Source: Antarcticibacterium flavum | GTDB lineage: Bacteria > Bacteroidota > Bacteroidia > Flavobacteriales > Flavobacteriaceae | Direction: 5' to 3' | Length of the DNA stretch: 64,000 nucleotides | Assembly: GCF_006159205.1 (NCBI RefSeq) | Contig: NZ_CP040812.1 | Coordinates: 1,488,001 to 1,552,000 of the forward strand | In this document: positions 41,392 through 51,834 of the stretch, piece after piece | How the letters are laid out: each line of letters opens with the position of its first letter | How positions within the stretch are numbered: the stretch's first letter is position 1 | Program-made: the position numbers and the translations under genes | Notes under the pieces: model-generated | What the model saw: only the letters and a program-made list of their open reading frames with translations | The model's database searches: none | Told to the model about the DNA's origin: nothing

Positions 41392-43122
41392 ATGAGCGAA
41401 GAACAAATTAAACATCCAAGATTACATAAGTTAATTATTAAGAATTTTAGGAGTATTGGTGAAAATCCAGTCGAAATTGAGTTAGACGATATTGTAGTTT
41501 TAGTTGGAGCCAACAATGCAGGTAAAAGTAGTATTCTAAAAGCATATGAACTTGTGATGAGCGAGGGCTCGAAACAATGTGAATTAAGTATAGAAGACTT
41601 TCCAAACCACAAAATTGTTGAAGACAAATATCCTGAAATTGAGCTTCATACAATCGTTTATGATAAAAGTCCTGGAGAAAAATGGATTTTCGAAACTGAG
41701 GACAGGGAAAAACTAATTAAAGAAAAATGGACTTGGAATAATATTGGAAAACCTACACGCTACGGTTTTGATGTTGCCAAAAATGACTGGGCAGATGCGG
41801 CCGATAAAATAAAAGTGCCCTGGGGCGCACCAAATGTTGCAAACTCAAGAAGACCTAAACCTCACATCGTGGAGGCATTTGCATCACCAGAAGAACAAAC
41901 CAAACAGGTAATTAGTATCTTGGTTTCTATACTAAATGAGCGAGTTACAACAATGAAAGAAGATGATGATGAAAAATCAACATTTAGGACTCTTCTCGAT
42001 ACTGTAAAAGATTTACAGAAAAACATCGTAGAACAATCACAAGAACAGATAAACAAAATTCAAGAAGAATTATCAAAATACGTAGGTAAAGTTTTTCCAA
42101 ATTATGAAGTCGAGTTCGATGCTAAACCAGAAGAAAATATTGAAAGTACGATTAATTTTTTTAAAGCTAACCCCCAACTTTTAATCGGTCCAACTAACGG
42201 TTTCAAATCCCCAATTGAAAGACAAGGTAGCGGAGCAAGAAGAACATTGCTTTGGACGGCTCTAAGAATAGTTGCTGAAAACAAAAAATCTAAAGCAGAT
42301 ATTAATAGACCAAACGTATTATTATTGGACGAACCAGAAATTTGTCTTCATCCGAATGCAATTAGAGAATCTTGCGATTTATTATATTCATTACCAAAAA
42401 ATGATAATTGGCAAGTTATGGTAACAACTCATTCGCCTCAATTCATTGATATTTCAAGAGATAACACTACAATTATTAGAGTTGAAAGAAATTTAGATGG
42501 CGAAGTTTTCGGAACAACTATTTTTAGACCGGATAGAGCAAAATTGACAGAAGATGACAAAGTAAATTTAAAACTCCTTAATGTTTATGACCCGTATGTT
42601 GGAGAATTCTTTTTTGGGGGTAAAATTATAATCGTAGAAGGAGATACAGAATATAGTGCTTTCAGACATATTATAGCGAAAGATAAAGAGAAATTCCAAG
42701 ACGTCCACATAATAAGAGCTAGAGGTAAAGCTACCATTGTTTCATTATGCAAAATCTTGAATCAATTTGGCGCAAACTATTCTGTGCTTCACGATAGTGA
42801 CACACCTACTTGTATGAGAAAGGGTAAATCCATAGTTAATCCCGCTTGGACGAATAATACAAAAATATTGGAGGAGACAAGTAAGGGAAATGGTAGAATT
42901 AAATTAGTTTCTTCAATACCACATTTCGAAGGAGCATATTATAATGATGAATTGAAAAGTGAAAAACCTTATACCGCGATTAGTATGATTAAGGATAATC
43001 CCGATGTTCTTAAAAGTGTTGAAACATTACTATCAAACCTTTGTGATTTAACCACGGATTTGCCCAATAACGCAATAAATTGGAATAAAATTGATGAACT
43101 TAAAATCAGATTTGAGGAGTAG
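41392..43122 (+). CDS. OLD-family ATPase-TOPRIM nuclease
   Basis: The 576-residue protein joins an SMC/RecF-like ATPase (Walker A GANNAGKSS about 39-47, Walker B LLLDEPEICLHP about 305-316, H-loop TTHSPQF about 344) to a C-terminal TOPRIM domain (IIIVEGDTEYSAF about 411-423 and LHDSDTP about 465). This is the OLD (overcoming lysogenisation defect) arrangement, shared with GajA of Gabija. No UvrD-like GajB follows, so it looks like a stand-alone class 1 OLD nuclease with a probable anti-phage role. Confidence 0.85.
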   Translation: MSEEQIKHPRLHKLIIKNFRSIGENPVEIELDDIVVLVGANNAGKSSILKAYELVMSEGSKQCELSIEDFPNHKIVEDKYPEIELHTIVYDKSPGEKWIFETEDREKLIKEKWTWNNIGKPTRYGFDVAKNDWADAADKIKVPWGAPNVANSRRPKPHIVEAFASPEEQTKQVISILVSILNERVTTMKEDDDEKSTFRTLLDTVKDLQKNIVEQSQEQINKIQEELSKYVGKVFPNYEVEFDAKPEENIESTINFFKANPQLLIGPTNGFKSPIERQGSGARRTLLWTALRIVAENKKSKADINRPNVLLLDEPEICLHPNAIRESCDLLYSLPKNDNWQVMVTTHSPQFIDISRDNTTIIRVERNLDGEVFGTTIFRPDRAKLTEDDKVNLKLLNVYDPYVGEFFFGGKIIIVEGDTEYSAFRHIIAKDKEKFQDVHIIRARGKATIVSLCKILNQFGANYSVLHDSDTPTCMRKGKSIVNPAWTNNTKILEETSKGNGRIKLVSSIPHFEGAYYNDELKSEKPYTAISMIKDNPDVLKSVETLLSNLCDLTTDLPNNAINWNKIDELKIRFEE

Positions 43123-43273
43123 TACTGGATACCAATCTATACAAACATTGTTTAAACGGGGATCAATTCGAAAGCCCGAGGTCGCTTGCGACACCTGATT
43201 GTACTTCGTTTAAGCTCGCCCAGTTATCTACATGACGTTGAACAAAACTCAAGAAAACTAAATAATAAAATAT

Positions 43274-43687
43274 ATGAAAATAATTGCATTACAAGGACGA
43301 GGAGGTTCTGGAAAAACAACCACCATAACTAAATTACCAAATATTCTTATCTCAAACGGATATAAGCAAGTTCCAAATAAGAAGAAAAGTTACGGGGGAG
43401 ATTTTCTTGATATATTTGATGATGGAAATAAAAAGGTCGGAATCACAAGTTCAGGTGATACTTATGATTTGGTGAATGATAGGCTGTCTGATTTAGTTAA
43501 GGAAAAATGTGATGTTTGTATATGTGCATGTAGGACTGCTGATCGAAAACCACATGGAACTATAGCTGCAACAAAAAATTTCCCAAGTTATACGAATGAA
43601 TATGTAGTTAAAACCTATGCTACTGGATCAAATAATCAATTAACAGCAAACCAGAAGGATGCTCAAGCATTATTTAACAGAATCTAA
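43274..43687 (+). CDS. Small P-loop NTPase
   Basis: A 137-residue protein beginning MKIIALQGRGGSGKTTTITK, a Walker A motif at the extreme N-terminus, with CDVCICACRT in the position of a Walker B-like strand. It resembles a small kinase or ParA-like nucleotide binder. It is separated from the OLD gene by 151 bp, so it may be an independent unit. The function is unknown. Confidence 0.65.
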   Translation: MKIIALQGRGGSGKTTTITKLPNILISNGYKQVPNKKKSYGGDFLDIFDDGNKKVGITSSGDTYDLVNDRLSDLVKEKCDVCICACRTADRKPHGTIAATKNFPSYTNEYVVKTYATGSNNQLTANQKDAQALFNRI

Positions 43688-43832
43688 AAAGCGCTAATTG
43701 CAACAATGGTTCCTAATAAAGAAATTCTTTTTCGAGCTCATACGGTAAATATAATTGCAAAGTTAAGTGCTAAACCACTGATCTCCTATTAGGCGGGAGG
43801 AATTTTAAAGATAGAATCAACTACTAAAAACT

Positions 43833-45329
43833 ATGGAATTTAAAGATTTATCAATAAAAGAAGAATCGAAAAGATTTAAAGAACATTTAATTTTAGAAAA
43901 CAACAATAGAATAATTCTATCTGGAATTTTTGGGATTGGAAAAACTTACTTTATAGATAATTTTTTTAAGGCTAATAGCAATGAATTCATTGTAATAAAA
44001 TTAAATCCTGTTAATTATTCTGTCTCCCAAAATGAGGATATTTTTGAATTAATCAAATTCGATATTGGATATCAGTTGTTCAAAGAAAATCCCAACTTTG
44101 AGAAAATTGAAATCAACAAACTTTTAGCCACAGAATTTTTTGTACGGCAAAATTTTGAGGATATCATCGAATCCTTAGCAAATAATCTTTCAAAACTTGA
44201 TCACAGACTTAACTCAATTGTTAGACCAATTTTAAATTTAAAAGATAAAATTCAAGGTTTTAAAGAACAAAACGAGATTGATGAGGAAAAAGATTTAATA
44301 GATTTTCTCAAAGAATTTAAACTTAAGAAGGGAACATTTCGGGAAGAAAATTCAATAACCGAATTGATCAACATACTTCTTCAGACTTTAAAGGAAAATT
44401 TTTCAGAAAAAAAGACTGTCCTAGTAATTGATGACTTAGACAGAATAGATCCTGAGCATATTTTTAGAATTTTAAATATCTTCTCAGCGCATTTTGACTA
44501 CTACGAATTAAATGGTGAAAATAAATTTGGTTTTGACAAGGTTATTTTAATATGTGATATTGATAACATTAGAGGAATTTTTCACAATCAATACGGAACA
44601 GATATTGACTTTTCTGGGTACATTGATAAGTTCTATTCTTTAGAAATCTTTGAGTACAATTTTTCCAATATTTTAATTTCCAGCCTTGAGAAGTTTTTTA
44701 GAAGTATAAATTCCAACGACAAGAGCATTGTAGCCCATATAATTAATAATAGCAGTAATTATTACACTAAAGAATTATCATTCTTACTGGGTTATTTTAT
44801 TAATTCAAACACTTTAAGTATGAGGTCCTTAGTTAACTTTTTAAAAATAGATTATCGCCCCAATGGATATGTTATAAAAACAGGTTCGTCTCATAAAATT
44901 TACACCAAGGATACACCTATTTTTTTAGTATTCGAAATTCTAATAAAGTTATTTGGTGGTCTGGAAAACTTCAAATTTGCTGTGGAAAAAACAATAAAAA
45001 AATTTCCAATCATAGAGATGTCAACCTATAATGATTATTGGAATCAAAGATTAGGAAATTTAATAATGCTTTTGGAGTACAATAAAACAAATTTAAAACC
45101 ACAGTCAGATACTCAGAAATTTTATGATTTGGAAATAGGAGTAAAAATAAATTATGAAATTAATCCTACGGATTATGGAATAGTAGGTAAAGCTCAACAA
45201 ATTGGTGAAGCCTCACCGGATTCCCCGTTTTTAGAATTACGTAGTATTCTAAATTACAGAATAAAATATTTTCAAATCTTGAAAAAAGCACTATTAGTTT
45301 ATGAACGCATACCTAAACAAATTGAATAA
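43833..45329 (+). CDS. KAP-family P-loop NTPase
   Basis: A 498-residue protein with Walker A GIFGIGKT (31-38) and Walker B TVLVIDDLDRIDP (about 194-206), the DDLDR form that marks KAP NTPases, then a long helical C-terminus. No membrane insert is evident. KAP proteins occur in several anti-phage contexts. It stands in its own transcription unit, about 145 bp from its neighbours. Confidence 0.8.
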   Translation: MEFKDLSIKEESKRFKEHLILENNNRIILSGIFGIGKTYFIDNFFKANSNEFIVIKLNPVNYSVSQNEDIFELIKFDIGYQLFKENPNFEKIEINKLLATEFFVRQNFEDIIESLANNLSKLDHRLNSIVRPILNLKDKIQGFKEQNEIDEEKDLIDFLKEFKLKKGTFREENSITELINILLQTLKENFSEKKTVLVIDDLDRIDPEHIFRILNIFSAHFDYYELNGENKFGFDKVILICDIDNIRGIFHNQYGTDIDFSGYIDKFYSLEIFEYNFSNILISSLEKFFRSINSNDKSIVAHIINNSSNYYTKELSFLLGYFINSNTLSMRSLVNFLKIDYRPNGYVIKTGSSHKIYTKDTPIFLVFEILIKLFGGLENFKFAVEKTIKKFPIIEMSTYNDYWNQRLGNLIMLLEYNKTNLKPQSDTQKFYDLEIGVKINYEINPTDYGIVGKAQQIGEASPDSPFLELRSILNYRIKYFQILKKALLVYERIPKQIE

Positions 45330-46754
45330 AAACACATAATGGTTCAACATTAGAAAATACCTTTCTTAAACCTGTTTCCAAATGTGTTTGGCTACCTTAC
45401 ATTATTGTAATTCAACTTATCAGCCCGCAAATTTAAATACTGAATGTAAGGCAAAAAAAATGTAAAACTATAAAATGAGTGGATTCAAATTATACAGTTT
45501 AGAGATAAATAATAAAAATATTAATACTGACAGAGTTGATCTAATTAATAAATTCTCTTCATTATCTTATGACAACTACTTCACTTTAATTGTTGGAAAT
45601 AATGGTACAGGTAAGAGCAGAATCTTAAGTGAGATAGCCCGTTTTTTCAAAGAAAAATTTAATGAAGGTAGGCAACGAAGTCTTTTTACCGAATCCCATT
45701 TTAAGTTCAATATTCTTCCTTCAAAAGTTATTACAATTACTAATAGTATTTCGGATAAATTTCCAATAGATAGTAGTTTTAGACCATCAAGACTTGACCT
45801 AAATGAGCATTTGCATCGTAATTTTAAATATAATTACTTAGGTACAAGAAATAGGTTCAATAGCTTTTCCAATAAAGCATTAATGAATAGAGCTCTCGAA
45901 ATTGTTTTTGAGAGTTATTCCGAATACGATGTTTCCCGTAATTATAGACATATTTTTGACTATTTAGACTATGAACCTATAATAAAAATTAACTACAGAT
46001 TCAGAAACTCAACATTAAGGAATTTAAAGACTATTAATCCAAGCAGTTTAATTAAGCTTGTTGAAAATAAGAATGATATCGAAAACAGATTTACCTATCG
46101 AAATGAGAAGTTAATTCATTTAGTAAAAGAAAGAGCGGAAGAGATCTGTGAATTTATACTTGATAGAACAAATTTCCGCTTAGGAGAAAATGAAAATGAA
46201 ATAACTATAAATTTTTCAGCGAAAAATATCGGACGAATTCGCGATGACAACTCTTTATATAGCGAAAATGTTTATGAATACGAGGTTATAAATATTCTAA
46301 GGAAATTAGACATAATTAAAAATCTGGAAATTCAAGTTTTTAAAAAAGGAGGAATGCCCTTTAATTTTTCAGATGCGAGTTCTGGTGAAGCTAGCATTCT
46401 TTCAACATTACTTTCATTAATTCCACTTCTCAAAAATGATAGTTTAATTTTAATAGATGAGCCAGAGATTAGTTTACATCCACTCTGGCAATCTAAATAC
46501 ATTGATTTACTTAATAAGATTTTAGAAAATGTTTCAGGATGTCACGTAATTATTGCGTCCCACTCGCCATTTATAGCTTCAGATTTGAATCCTAATAATT
46601 CTAGTGTCATAACCTTAAAAAATAAGAAAGGCTTTATAAAATCAGAGGCTATTACTAATTCTACATACGGTTGGGCCGCCGAAGATATTTTGCTTAACGT
46701 TTTTGAAATGCCATCTACAAGAAATTTTGACTTATACGACAATGTAACAAAGGC

Positions 46755-46762
46755 ATTGAGGT
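46755..46762. repeat. Target-site duplication of IS66 copy 1 (left)
   Basis: ATTGAGGT here is repeated at 49219-49226 on the other side of the element, giving an 8-bp duplication typical of IS66. Confidence 0.93.
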
Positions 46763-46829
46763 GTATCCGGTTGGCCAAGTACATCTGGTGTAAACTTAAG
46801 ATAAATTCTAGCTTGCCTCCAAAAAAGAG

Positions 46830-47114
46830 ATGGATAAGCAAGCCTATATGTTTGAGTTAATTCAGGAATGGGAAGTTAGTGGTTTAAGTAAAAAGGATTT
46901 TTGTCAAAAGCATGGGATCATTCGGAGTAATTTTTATTACTGGATCAAAAAATGGAAGAACAGCAAATCGGAAGCTCCGGAAGGATTTTTAGAGATCACT
47001 CCAGGTAAAACGGATTCCTTCCACGCTCAATATCGACTGAAATATCCTAATGGAGTACAGCTAGAAGTCTCCGGGATTGGTTTAAACCAATTAGCGGCTC
47101 TTGTAAACCTGTAA
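46830..47114 (+). CDS. tnpA: IS66 accessory protein TnpA (copy 1)
   Basis: A 94-residue protein with a transposase-8-like HTH (LIQEWEVSGLSKKDFCQKHG, then RSNFYYWIKKWK). It is identical to the protein of copy 2. It starts before the interrupted ATPase frame ends (46860). Confidence 0.88.
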   Translation: MDKQAYMFELIQEWEVSGLSKKDFCQKHGIIRSNFYYWIKKWKNSKSEAPEGFLEITPGKTDSFHAQYRLKYPNGVQLEVSGIGLNQLAALVNL

Positions 47115-47117
47115 TCC

Positions 47118-47491
47118 ATGTTTAGTTTAAGTTCCTCCAATCGGTACTACCTCTTTAGCCAGCCTTGCGATATGAGAAAGGGTTTTCAGGGCCTATCGGG
47201 ACTGGTCACCGCCAAGATGGGAAAGAATCCCATCAGTGGCGATGTTTTTATATTCATCAACCGCAGGGCTACCCATATCAAACTCCTGCACTGGGAATTC
47301 GGGGCTTTGTGATTTATTATAAACGTCTTGAGAAAGGAACGTTCTCGCTTCCCAAAGTGCTCCAGTCAGGAAGTGTTAGTTGGAGTCAGCTGGTGCTGAT
47401 GATCGAGGGGATCAAGGCAGAAAAGCTGCGTCACCTTAACCGGTACAATCCTCCTGAACCCCCTGATTTTACTGATAAAAACACAAAATAA
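47118..47491 (+). pseudogene. tnpB: IS66 tnpB, frameshifted (copy 1)
   Basis: The IS66 Orf2 (TnpB) frame runs MFSLSSSNRYYLFSQPCDMRK and breaks after HWEFG at a run of four G (47301-47304). Copy 2 has five at the same place (complement 52022-52026) and encodes the full 124 residues. The remaining codons continue in another frame to 47491. The missing G is a homopolymer slip, either real or a sequencing artefact. Confidence 0.9.
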
Positions 47492-47529
47492 TTGTTGTAA
47501 AAAAGCAGGGAAATCTGTACTTTTATGCT

Positions 47530-49158
47530 ATGGAAAAATCCCTGGAAACCCTTTCAAAACAACAGTTGTTGGCCCTTTTAGAAGAGCAATCAGCGCAGGC
47601 GACATTCCATAAAAAAGAGCTTCAAAAATCTCAGCAAGAATTAAAACAAAAGACTAAGGAATTAAAGCAAAAAGACAAGGAACTTGCCCGGGCTGATGAG
47701 CATCTTCGCAGCTATTTGAGTAAGTCCGGAGTTCTAGAGGAAAAAGTGGCCTACCTGGAGAGCCAGCTGGAGATGTTCCGAAGGATGCAGTTCGGTCAGA
47801 AACGCGAGCGTTTTGAAGATAAGGAACAGTTGGCTTTGCCTTTTGAGGTTACTGCCCAGGAGCTTGAAAAACGAGAAGAAGCCTTTACAGAAAAGATTAC
47901 CTACCAGCGTAAGAAGAAAAATGCCACTCATAAAGGGCGTCAGCCGCTTCCGGATCATCTTCCGGTAGAGGAAGTGAAGATCTATCCTAAGGGAGATATC
48001 TCTCAGATGAAGTGTATCGGTCAGGAAGAGACCGATGAATTGGAATACGAGCCTGCACGATTTTTTATTCGCAGATATATCCGGTATAAATACGCTCACA
48101 AATCCGGAGAAGGGGTGATCATCGGAGAACTTCCTGAGCGGGTGATCGATAAGGGTATTCCAGGATCCGGACTGGTAACTTCTCTATTAGTTGATAAATA
48201 CTGTGACCATATGCCGCTTCACCGTCAGCTCGAACGTTTTAAAAGAGAAAAGGTCCCCATCCCTCCCTCTACTATGAATGGCTGGTGTGCCAGAGGGATC
48301 GATCGGATTGTTCCGCTCTTTGAAGAACTCATAGCCGATGTAAAATCTCAAGGCTACTTGCAGGTTGATGAAACAACAATAAAGGTGCAGGATGAGGGGA
48401 AAAAAGGAAAAACTCATCTGGGATATTATTGGGTATATCACAGTCCCATCGATGGAAATGTAGTCTTTGACTACCAGCCTGGCCGTGGGCAAAAGGCACC
48501 CGAAGCCATGCTTAAAGATTTTAAAGGCTACCTTCAGACAGACGGCTATGCGGTCTATGATCATTATGCTAAAAAAGAAGAGGTCACCCATTTAGGATGC
48601 TGGGCCCATGCCCGTCGTTATTATGAAAAATCGCTGGATAATGACCCGGAAAGGGCAACCCGTGCCTTAAAGGAGATCCAAAAAATATACGCTATTGAAA
48701 GAAAAATCAAAGAGGCAAATCTTAGTCCAGAGCAAATTAAAGAGGTGCGCCTTAAAGAAGCATTACCAGTAATTAATGAACTGGGGAAATGGATGACTCA
48801 GCAGCTTAAGTTTACCTTGCCCAAAAGTCTGATAGGAAAAGCACTTGCCTATAGTGTATCTAGGTGGGATGCGCTGTGTGCTTACCTGTATGACGGAAAT
48901 TTATTTATAGATAATAATCAAATTGAAGGAAAAATTCGTCCGGTTGCTGTGGGAAGAAAAAATTACTTATTTGCAGGATCTCATAAAGCTGCTCAGAGAG
49001 CTGCGGCAATCTATTCCTTCTTTGCTATTTGTAAAAAGCACCAGGTGAATCCCTATGAGTGGTTAAAATATACCTTGGAAAATATCATGACCATCAAATA
49101 CAAGGATATTAAGAATCTCTACCCCCAGAATTACAAAAAATTACAGCTGGGTAAATAA
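47530..49158 (+). CDS. tnpC: IS66 transposase TnpC (copy 1)
   Basis: A 542-residue IS66 transposase with N-terminal coiled coil (about 20-75), a zinc-binding/HTH region and a DDE core (VDETTIKV, LQTDGYAVYDH, NNQIEGKIRPVAVGRKNYLFAGS). It is identical in sequence to the copy-2 transposase and intact. Confidence 0.93.
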   Translation: MEKSLETLSKQQLLALLEEQSAQATFHKKELQKSQQELKQKTKELKQKDKELARADEHLRSYLSKSGVLEEKVAYLESQLEMFRRMQFGQKRERFEDKEQLALPFEVTAQELEKREEAFTEKITYQRKKKNATHKGRQPLPDHLPVEEVKIYPKGDISQMKCIGQEETDELEYEPARFFIRRYIRYKYAHKSGEGVIIGELPERVIDKGIPGSGLVTSLLVDKYCDHMPLHRQLERFKREKVPIPPSTMNGWCARGIDRIVPLFEELIADVKSQGYLQVDETTIKVQDEGKKGKTHLGYYWVYHSPIDGNVVFDYQPGRGQKAPEAMLKDFKGYLQTDGYAVYDHYAKKEEVTHLGCWAHARRYYEKSLDNDPERATRALKEIQKIYAIERKIKEANLSPEQIKEVRLKEALPVINELGKWMTQQLKFTLPKSLIGKALAYSVSRWDALCAYLYDGNLFIDNNQIEGKIRPVAVGRKNYLFAGSHKAAQRAAAIYSFFAICKKHQVNPYEWLKYTLENIMTIKYKDIKNLYPQNYKKLQLGK

Positions 49159-49358
49159 GCAAAAACTACTTACAAAATTATACTCTATTTACCGCGGCGT
49201 ATTTAGCCGACTGCATACATTGAGGTTGCTAGCTGATAATAACCGTTCTCATAGCAATCTTAAATTGATTCAAAAGAACCTAATTAAATTTTATCCATTC
49301 ATTTTGGATAACGATCCAATTAAACCTGTCCTCAAAGCAATACTTGACGCTGAGTAAT

Positions 49359-49976
49359 ATGAGCGATATAATTTCAAAACCATATGTCTGGACAATTGCC
49401 GAAAAACAAGTTATAAAAGATAATTTCGGAAATCATAATGACTGGCCTAAAGGAATATTTAATAACTTAAAAGAGAAGTTAATTGATTATTTGAGAATTC
49501 AACAGAAAAACAAATGTTGTTATTGTAAATATGACTTAGGATTCGACATTAAACAAGTTGATATTGAACATATTGTTCCTAAATCAAGACACGAAAGATT
49601 CACATTTGAACCATTAAATTTGGCATTAAGCTGTCCCGGCTGTAATACCAAAAAAAGTGTTAAACCTGTCTTGAATACAATTACCGTTAAATATTCCAAA
49701 AACTCTAATAATTATAAAATCGTCCACGCCCATTTTGATAATTATTCAGACCATATCAATATCGTAAATGGTTGTGTATTTACTGCTAATTCTGCGAAAG
49801 GAAGTGAAACTATTACTTACTGTGAATTATTTCGTTTAAGCACAGTAGAAGAAAAAATAAAGGCTACTAAAGGATTAGAAACGTCAACTTTAGAGTCATT
49901 AGTCATTGATTTAAAGAATGCGTCTAACGAAAAAAAAGAAGAATTAGTTAAGCTTTTGACTAATGCCATTCGCTAA
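49359..49976 (+). CDS. ptuB: Septu-like PtuB HNH endonuclease
   Basis: A 205-residue HNH nuclease: CCYCKYDL (zinc Cys near 53-56), VDIEHIVPKSRH (Glu70, His71) and LSCPGCNTKKS (Cys92, Cys95), the arrangement of PtuB-type HNH proteins. The ATG at 49359 is preferred to a TTG at 49344 because it lies 1 bp after the ATPase stop, as expected for a coupled pair. With IS66 inside the ATPase gene its normal transcription is cut; any expression must come from the element or a local promoter. Confidence 0.82.
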   Translation: MSDIISKPYVWTIAEKQVIKDNFGNHNDWPKGIFNNLKEKLIDYLRIQQKNKCCYCKYDLGFDIKQVDIEHIVPKSRHERFTFEPLNLALSCPGCNTKKSVKPVLNTITVKYSKNSNNYKIVHAHFDNYSDHINIVNGCVFTANSAKGSETITYCELFRLSTVEEKIKATKGLETSTLESLVIDLKNASNEKKEELVKLLTNAIR

Positions 49977-50167
49977 AACTTATTTCTTCATAACGAAGAT
50001 TGGTTAGGCGATATGGCCTAGCTAAAATGATTGTTCTTTGGACCTGAACCGTTTTTAAATCTTATAAAATTTAAGAAGACAATTTCGAAAAATGTTGTAA
50101 ACTGAACGTATGCAGTCGGCTAAATACGCCGCGGTAAATAGAGTATAATTTTGTAAGTAGTTTTTGC

Positions 50168-51796
50168 TTATTTACCCAGCTGTAATTTTTTGTAATTCTG
50201 GGGGTAGAGATTCTTAATATCCTTGTATTTGATGGTCATGATATTTTCCAAGGTATATTTTAACCACTCATAGGGATTCACCTGGTGCTTTTTACAAATA
50301 GCAAAGAAGGAATAGATTGCCGCAGCTCTCTGAGCAGCTTTATGAGATCCTGCAAATAAGTAATTTTTTCTTCCCACAGCAACCGGACGAATTTTTCCTT
50401 CAATTTGATTATTATCTATAAATAAATTTCCGTCATACAGGTAAGCACACAGCGCATCCCACCTAGATACACTATAGGCAAGTGCTTTTCCTATCAGACT
50501 TTTGGGCAAGGTAAACTTAAGCTGCTGAGTCATCCATTTCCCCAGTTCATTAATTACTGGTAATGCTTCTTTAAGGCGCACCTCTTTAATTTGCTCTGGA
50601 CTAAGATTTGCCTCTTTGATTTTTCTTTCAATAGCGTATATTTTTTGGATCTCCTTTAAGGCACGGGTTGCCCTTTCCGGGTCATTATCCAGCGATTTTT
50701 CATAATAACGACGGGCATGGGCCCAGCATCCTAAATGGGTGACCTCTTCTTTTTTAGCATAATGATCATAGACCGCATAGCCGTCTGTCTGAAGGTAGCC
50801 TTTAAAATCTTTAAGCATGGCTTCGGGTGCCTTTTGCCCACGGCCAGGCTGGTAGTCAAAGACTACATTTCCATCGATGGGACTGTGATATACCCAATAA
50901 TATCCCAGATGAGTTTTTCCTTTTTTCCCCTCATCCTGCACCTTTATTGTTGTTTCATCAACCTGCAAGTAGCCTTGAGATTTTACATCGGCTATGAGTT
51001 CTTCAAAGAGCGGAACAATCCGATCGATCCCTCTGGCACACCAGCCATTCATAGTAGAGGGAGGGATGGGGACCTTTTCTCTTTTAAAACGTTCGAGCTG
51101 ACGGTGAAGCGGCATATGGTCACAGTATTTATCAACTAATAGAGAAGTTACCAGTCCGGATCCTGGAATACCCTTATCGATCACCCGCTCAGGAAGTTCT
51201 CCGATGATCACCCCTTCTCCGGATTTGTGAGCGTATTTATACCGGATATATCTGCGAATAAAAAATCGTGCAGGCTCGTATTCCAATTCATCGGTCTCTT
51301 CCTGACCGATACACTTCATCTGAGAGATATCTCCCTTAGGATAGATCTTCACTTCCTCTACCGGAAGATGATCCGGAAGCGGCTGACGCCCTTTATGAGT
51401 GGCATTTTTCTTCTTACGCTGGTAGGTAATCTTTTCTGTAAAGGCTTCTTCTCGTTTTTCAAGCTCCTGGGCAGTAACCTCAAAAGGCAAAGCCAACTGT
51501 TCCTTATCTTCAAAACGCTCGCGTTTCTGACCGAACTGCATCCTTCGGAACATCTCCAGCTGGCTCTCCAGGTAGGCCACTTTTTCCTCTAGAACTCCGG
51601 ACTTACTCAAATAGCTGCGAAGATGCTCATCAGCCCGGGCAAGTTCCTTGTCTTTTTGCTTTAATTCCTTAGTCTTTTGTTTTAATTCTTGCTGAGATTT
51701 TTGAAGCTCTTTTTTATGGAATGTCGCCTGCGCTGATTGCTCTTCTAAAAGGGCCAACAACTGTTGTTTTGAAAGGGTTTCCAGGGATTTTTCCAT
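50168..51796 (-). CDS. tnpC: IS66 transposase TnpC (copy 2)
   Basis: A 542-residue DDE transposase identical to that of copy 1. All three reading frames of this copy are open, so it is the likely source of transposition functions for both. Confidence 0.93.
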   Translation of the reverse strand: MEKSLETLSKQQLLALLEEQSAQATFHKKELQKSQQELKQKTKELKQKDKELARADEHLRSYLSKSGVLEEKVAYLESQLEMFRRMQFGQKRERFEDKEQLALPFEVTAQELEKREEAFTEKITYQRKKKNATHKGRQPLPDHLPVEEVKIYPKGDISQMKCIGQEETDELEYEPARFFIRRYIRYKYAHKSGEGVIIGELPERVIDKGIPGSGLVTSLLVDKYCDHMPLHRQLERFKREKVPIPPSTMNGWCARGIDRIVPLFEELIADVKSQGYLQVDETTIKVQDEGKKGKTHLGYYWVYHSPIDGNVVFDYQPGRGQKAPEAMLKDFKGYLQTDGYAVYDHYAKKEEVTHLGCWAHARRYYEKSLDNDPERATRALKEIQKIYAIERKIKEANLSPEQIKEVRLKEALPVINELGKWMTQQLKFTLPKSLIGKALAYSVSRWDALCAYLYDGNLFIDNNQIEGKIRPVAVGRKNYLFAGSHKAAQRAAAIYSFFAICKKHQVNPYEWLKYTLENIMTIKYKDIKNLYPQNYKKLQLGK

Positions 51797-51834
51797 AGCA
51801 TAAAAGTACAGATTTCCCTGCTTTTTTACAACAA

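Larger units (their letters stand above)
46763..49218 (+). mobile_element. IS66-family element, copy 1 (2456 bp)
   Basis: The ends are GTAT...ATAC with imperfect inverted repeats of about 26 bp (left GTATCCGGTTGGCC, right, complemented, GTATGCAGTCGGCT). It carries tnpA, a frameshifted tnpB and tnpC. It lies inside the ptuA-like gene. It is one base shorter than copy 2 at 50108-52564. Confidence 0.93.
45475..49357 (+). pseudogene. ptuA: Septu-like PtuA ATPase, interrupted by IS66
   Basis: The ATPase frame starts at 45475 and is cut at 46762 by IS66. After removing the element and one copy of its 8-bp duplication, the frame continues at 49227 through LLADNNRSHS and ends LKAILDAE at TAA 49355-49357, giving 472 residues. 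Motifs are Walker A GNNGTGKS (41-48), signature SSGEAS (about 301-306), Walker B LILIDEPEISLHP (about 324-336) and ASHSPF (about 362), all before the break. The present product would read 34 codons into IS66 to 46860 (461 residues). An HNH gene follows the original stop by 1 bp, the PtuA-PtuB layout of Septu. No reverse transcriptase is near, so a retron is excluded. Confidence 0.8.

Noticed and set aside
41392..43687. Gabija (GajAB)
   Set aside because: The OLD-like protein fits GajA, but the next gene is a 137-aa P-loop protein and not a UvrD-like helicase.
41392..45475. Integron cassette array with attC sites
   Set aside because: Gene spacing of ~150 bp and pieces such as GTTGAAC or TTAGGCGG look suggestive, but no consistent pair of attC core sites and no integrase were found.
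45475..49976. Retron of the PtuAB-effector type
   Set aside because: No reverse transcriptase or msr/msd-like region lies next to the ATPase-HNH pair, so a plain Septu-like pair is preferred.
47734..51592. Opposite-strand frames of 121 and 134 codons in both IS66 copies
   Set aside because: They are mirror shadows of the transposase gene, present in both copies only because the DNA is identical.
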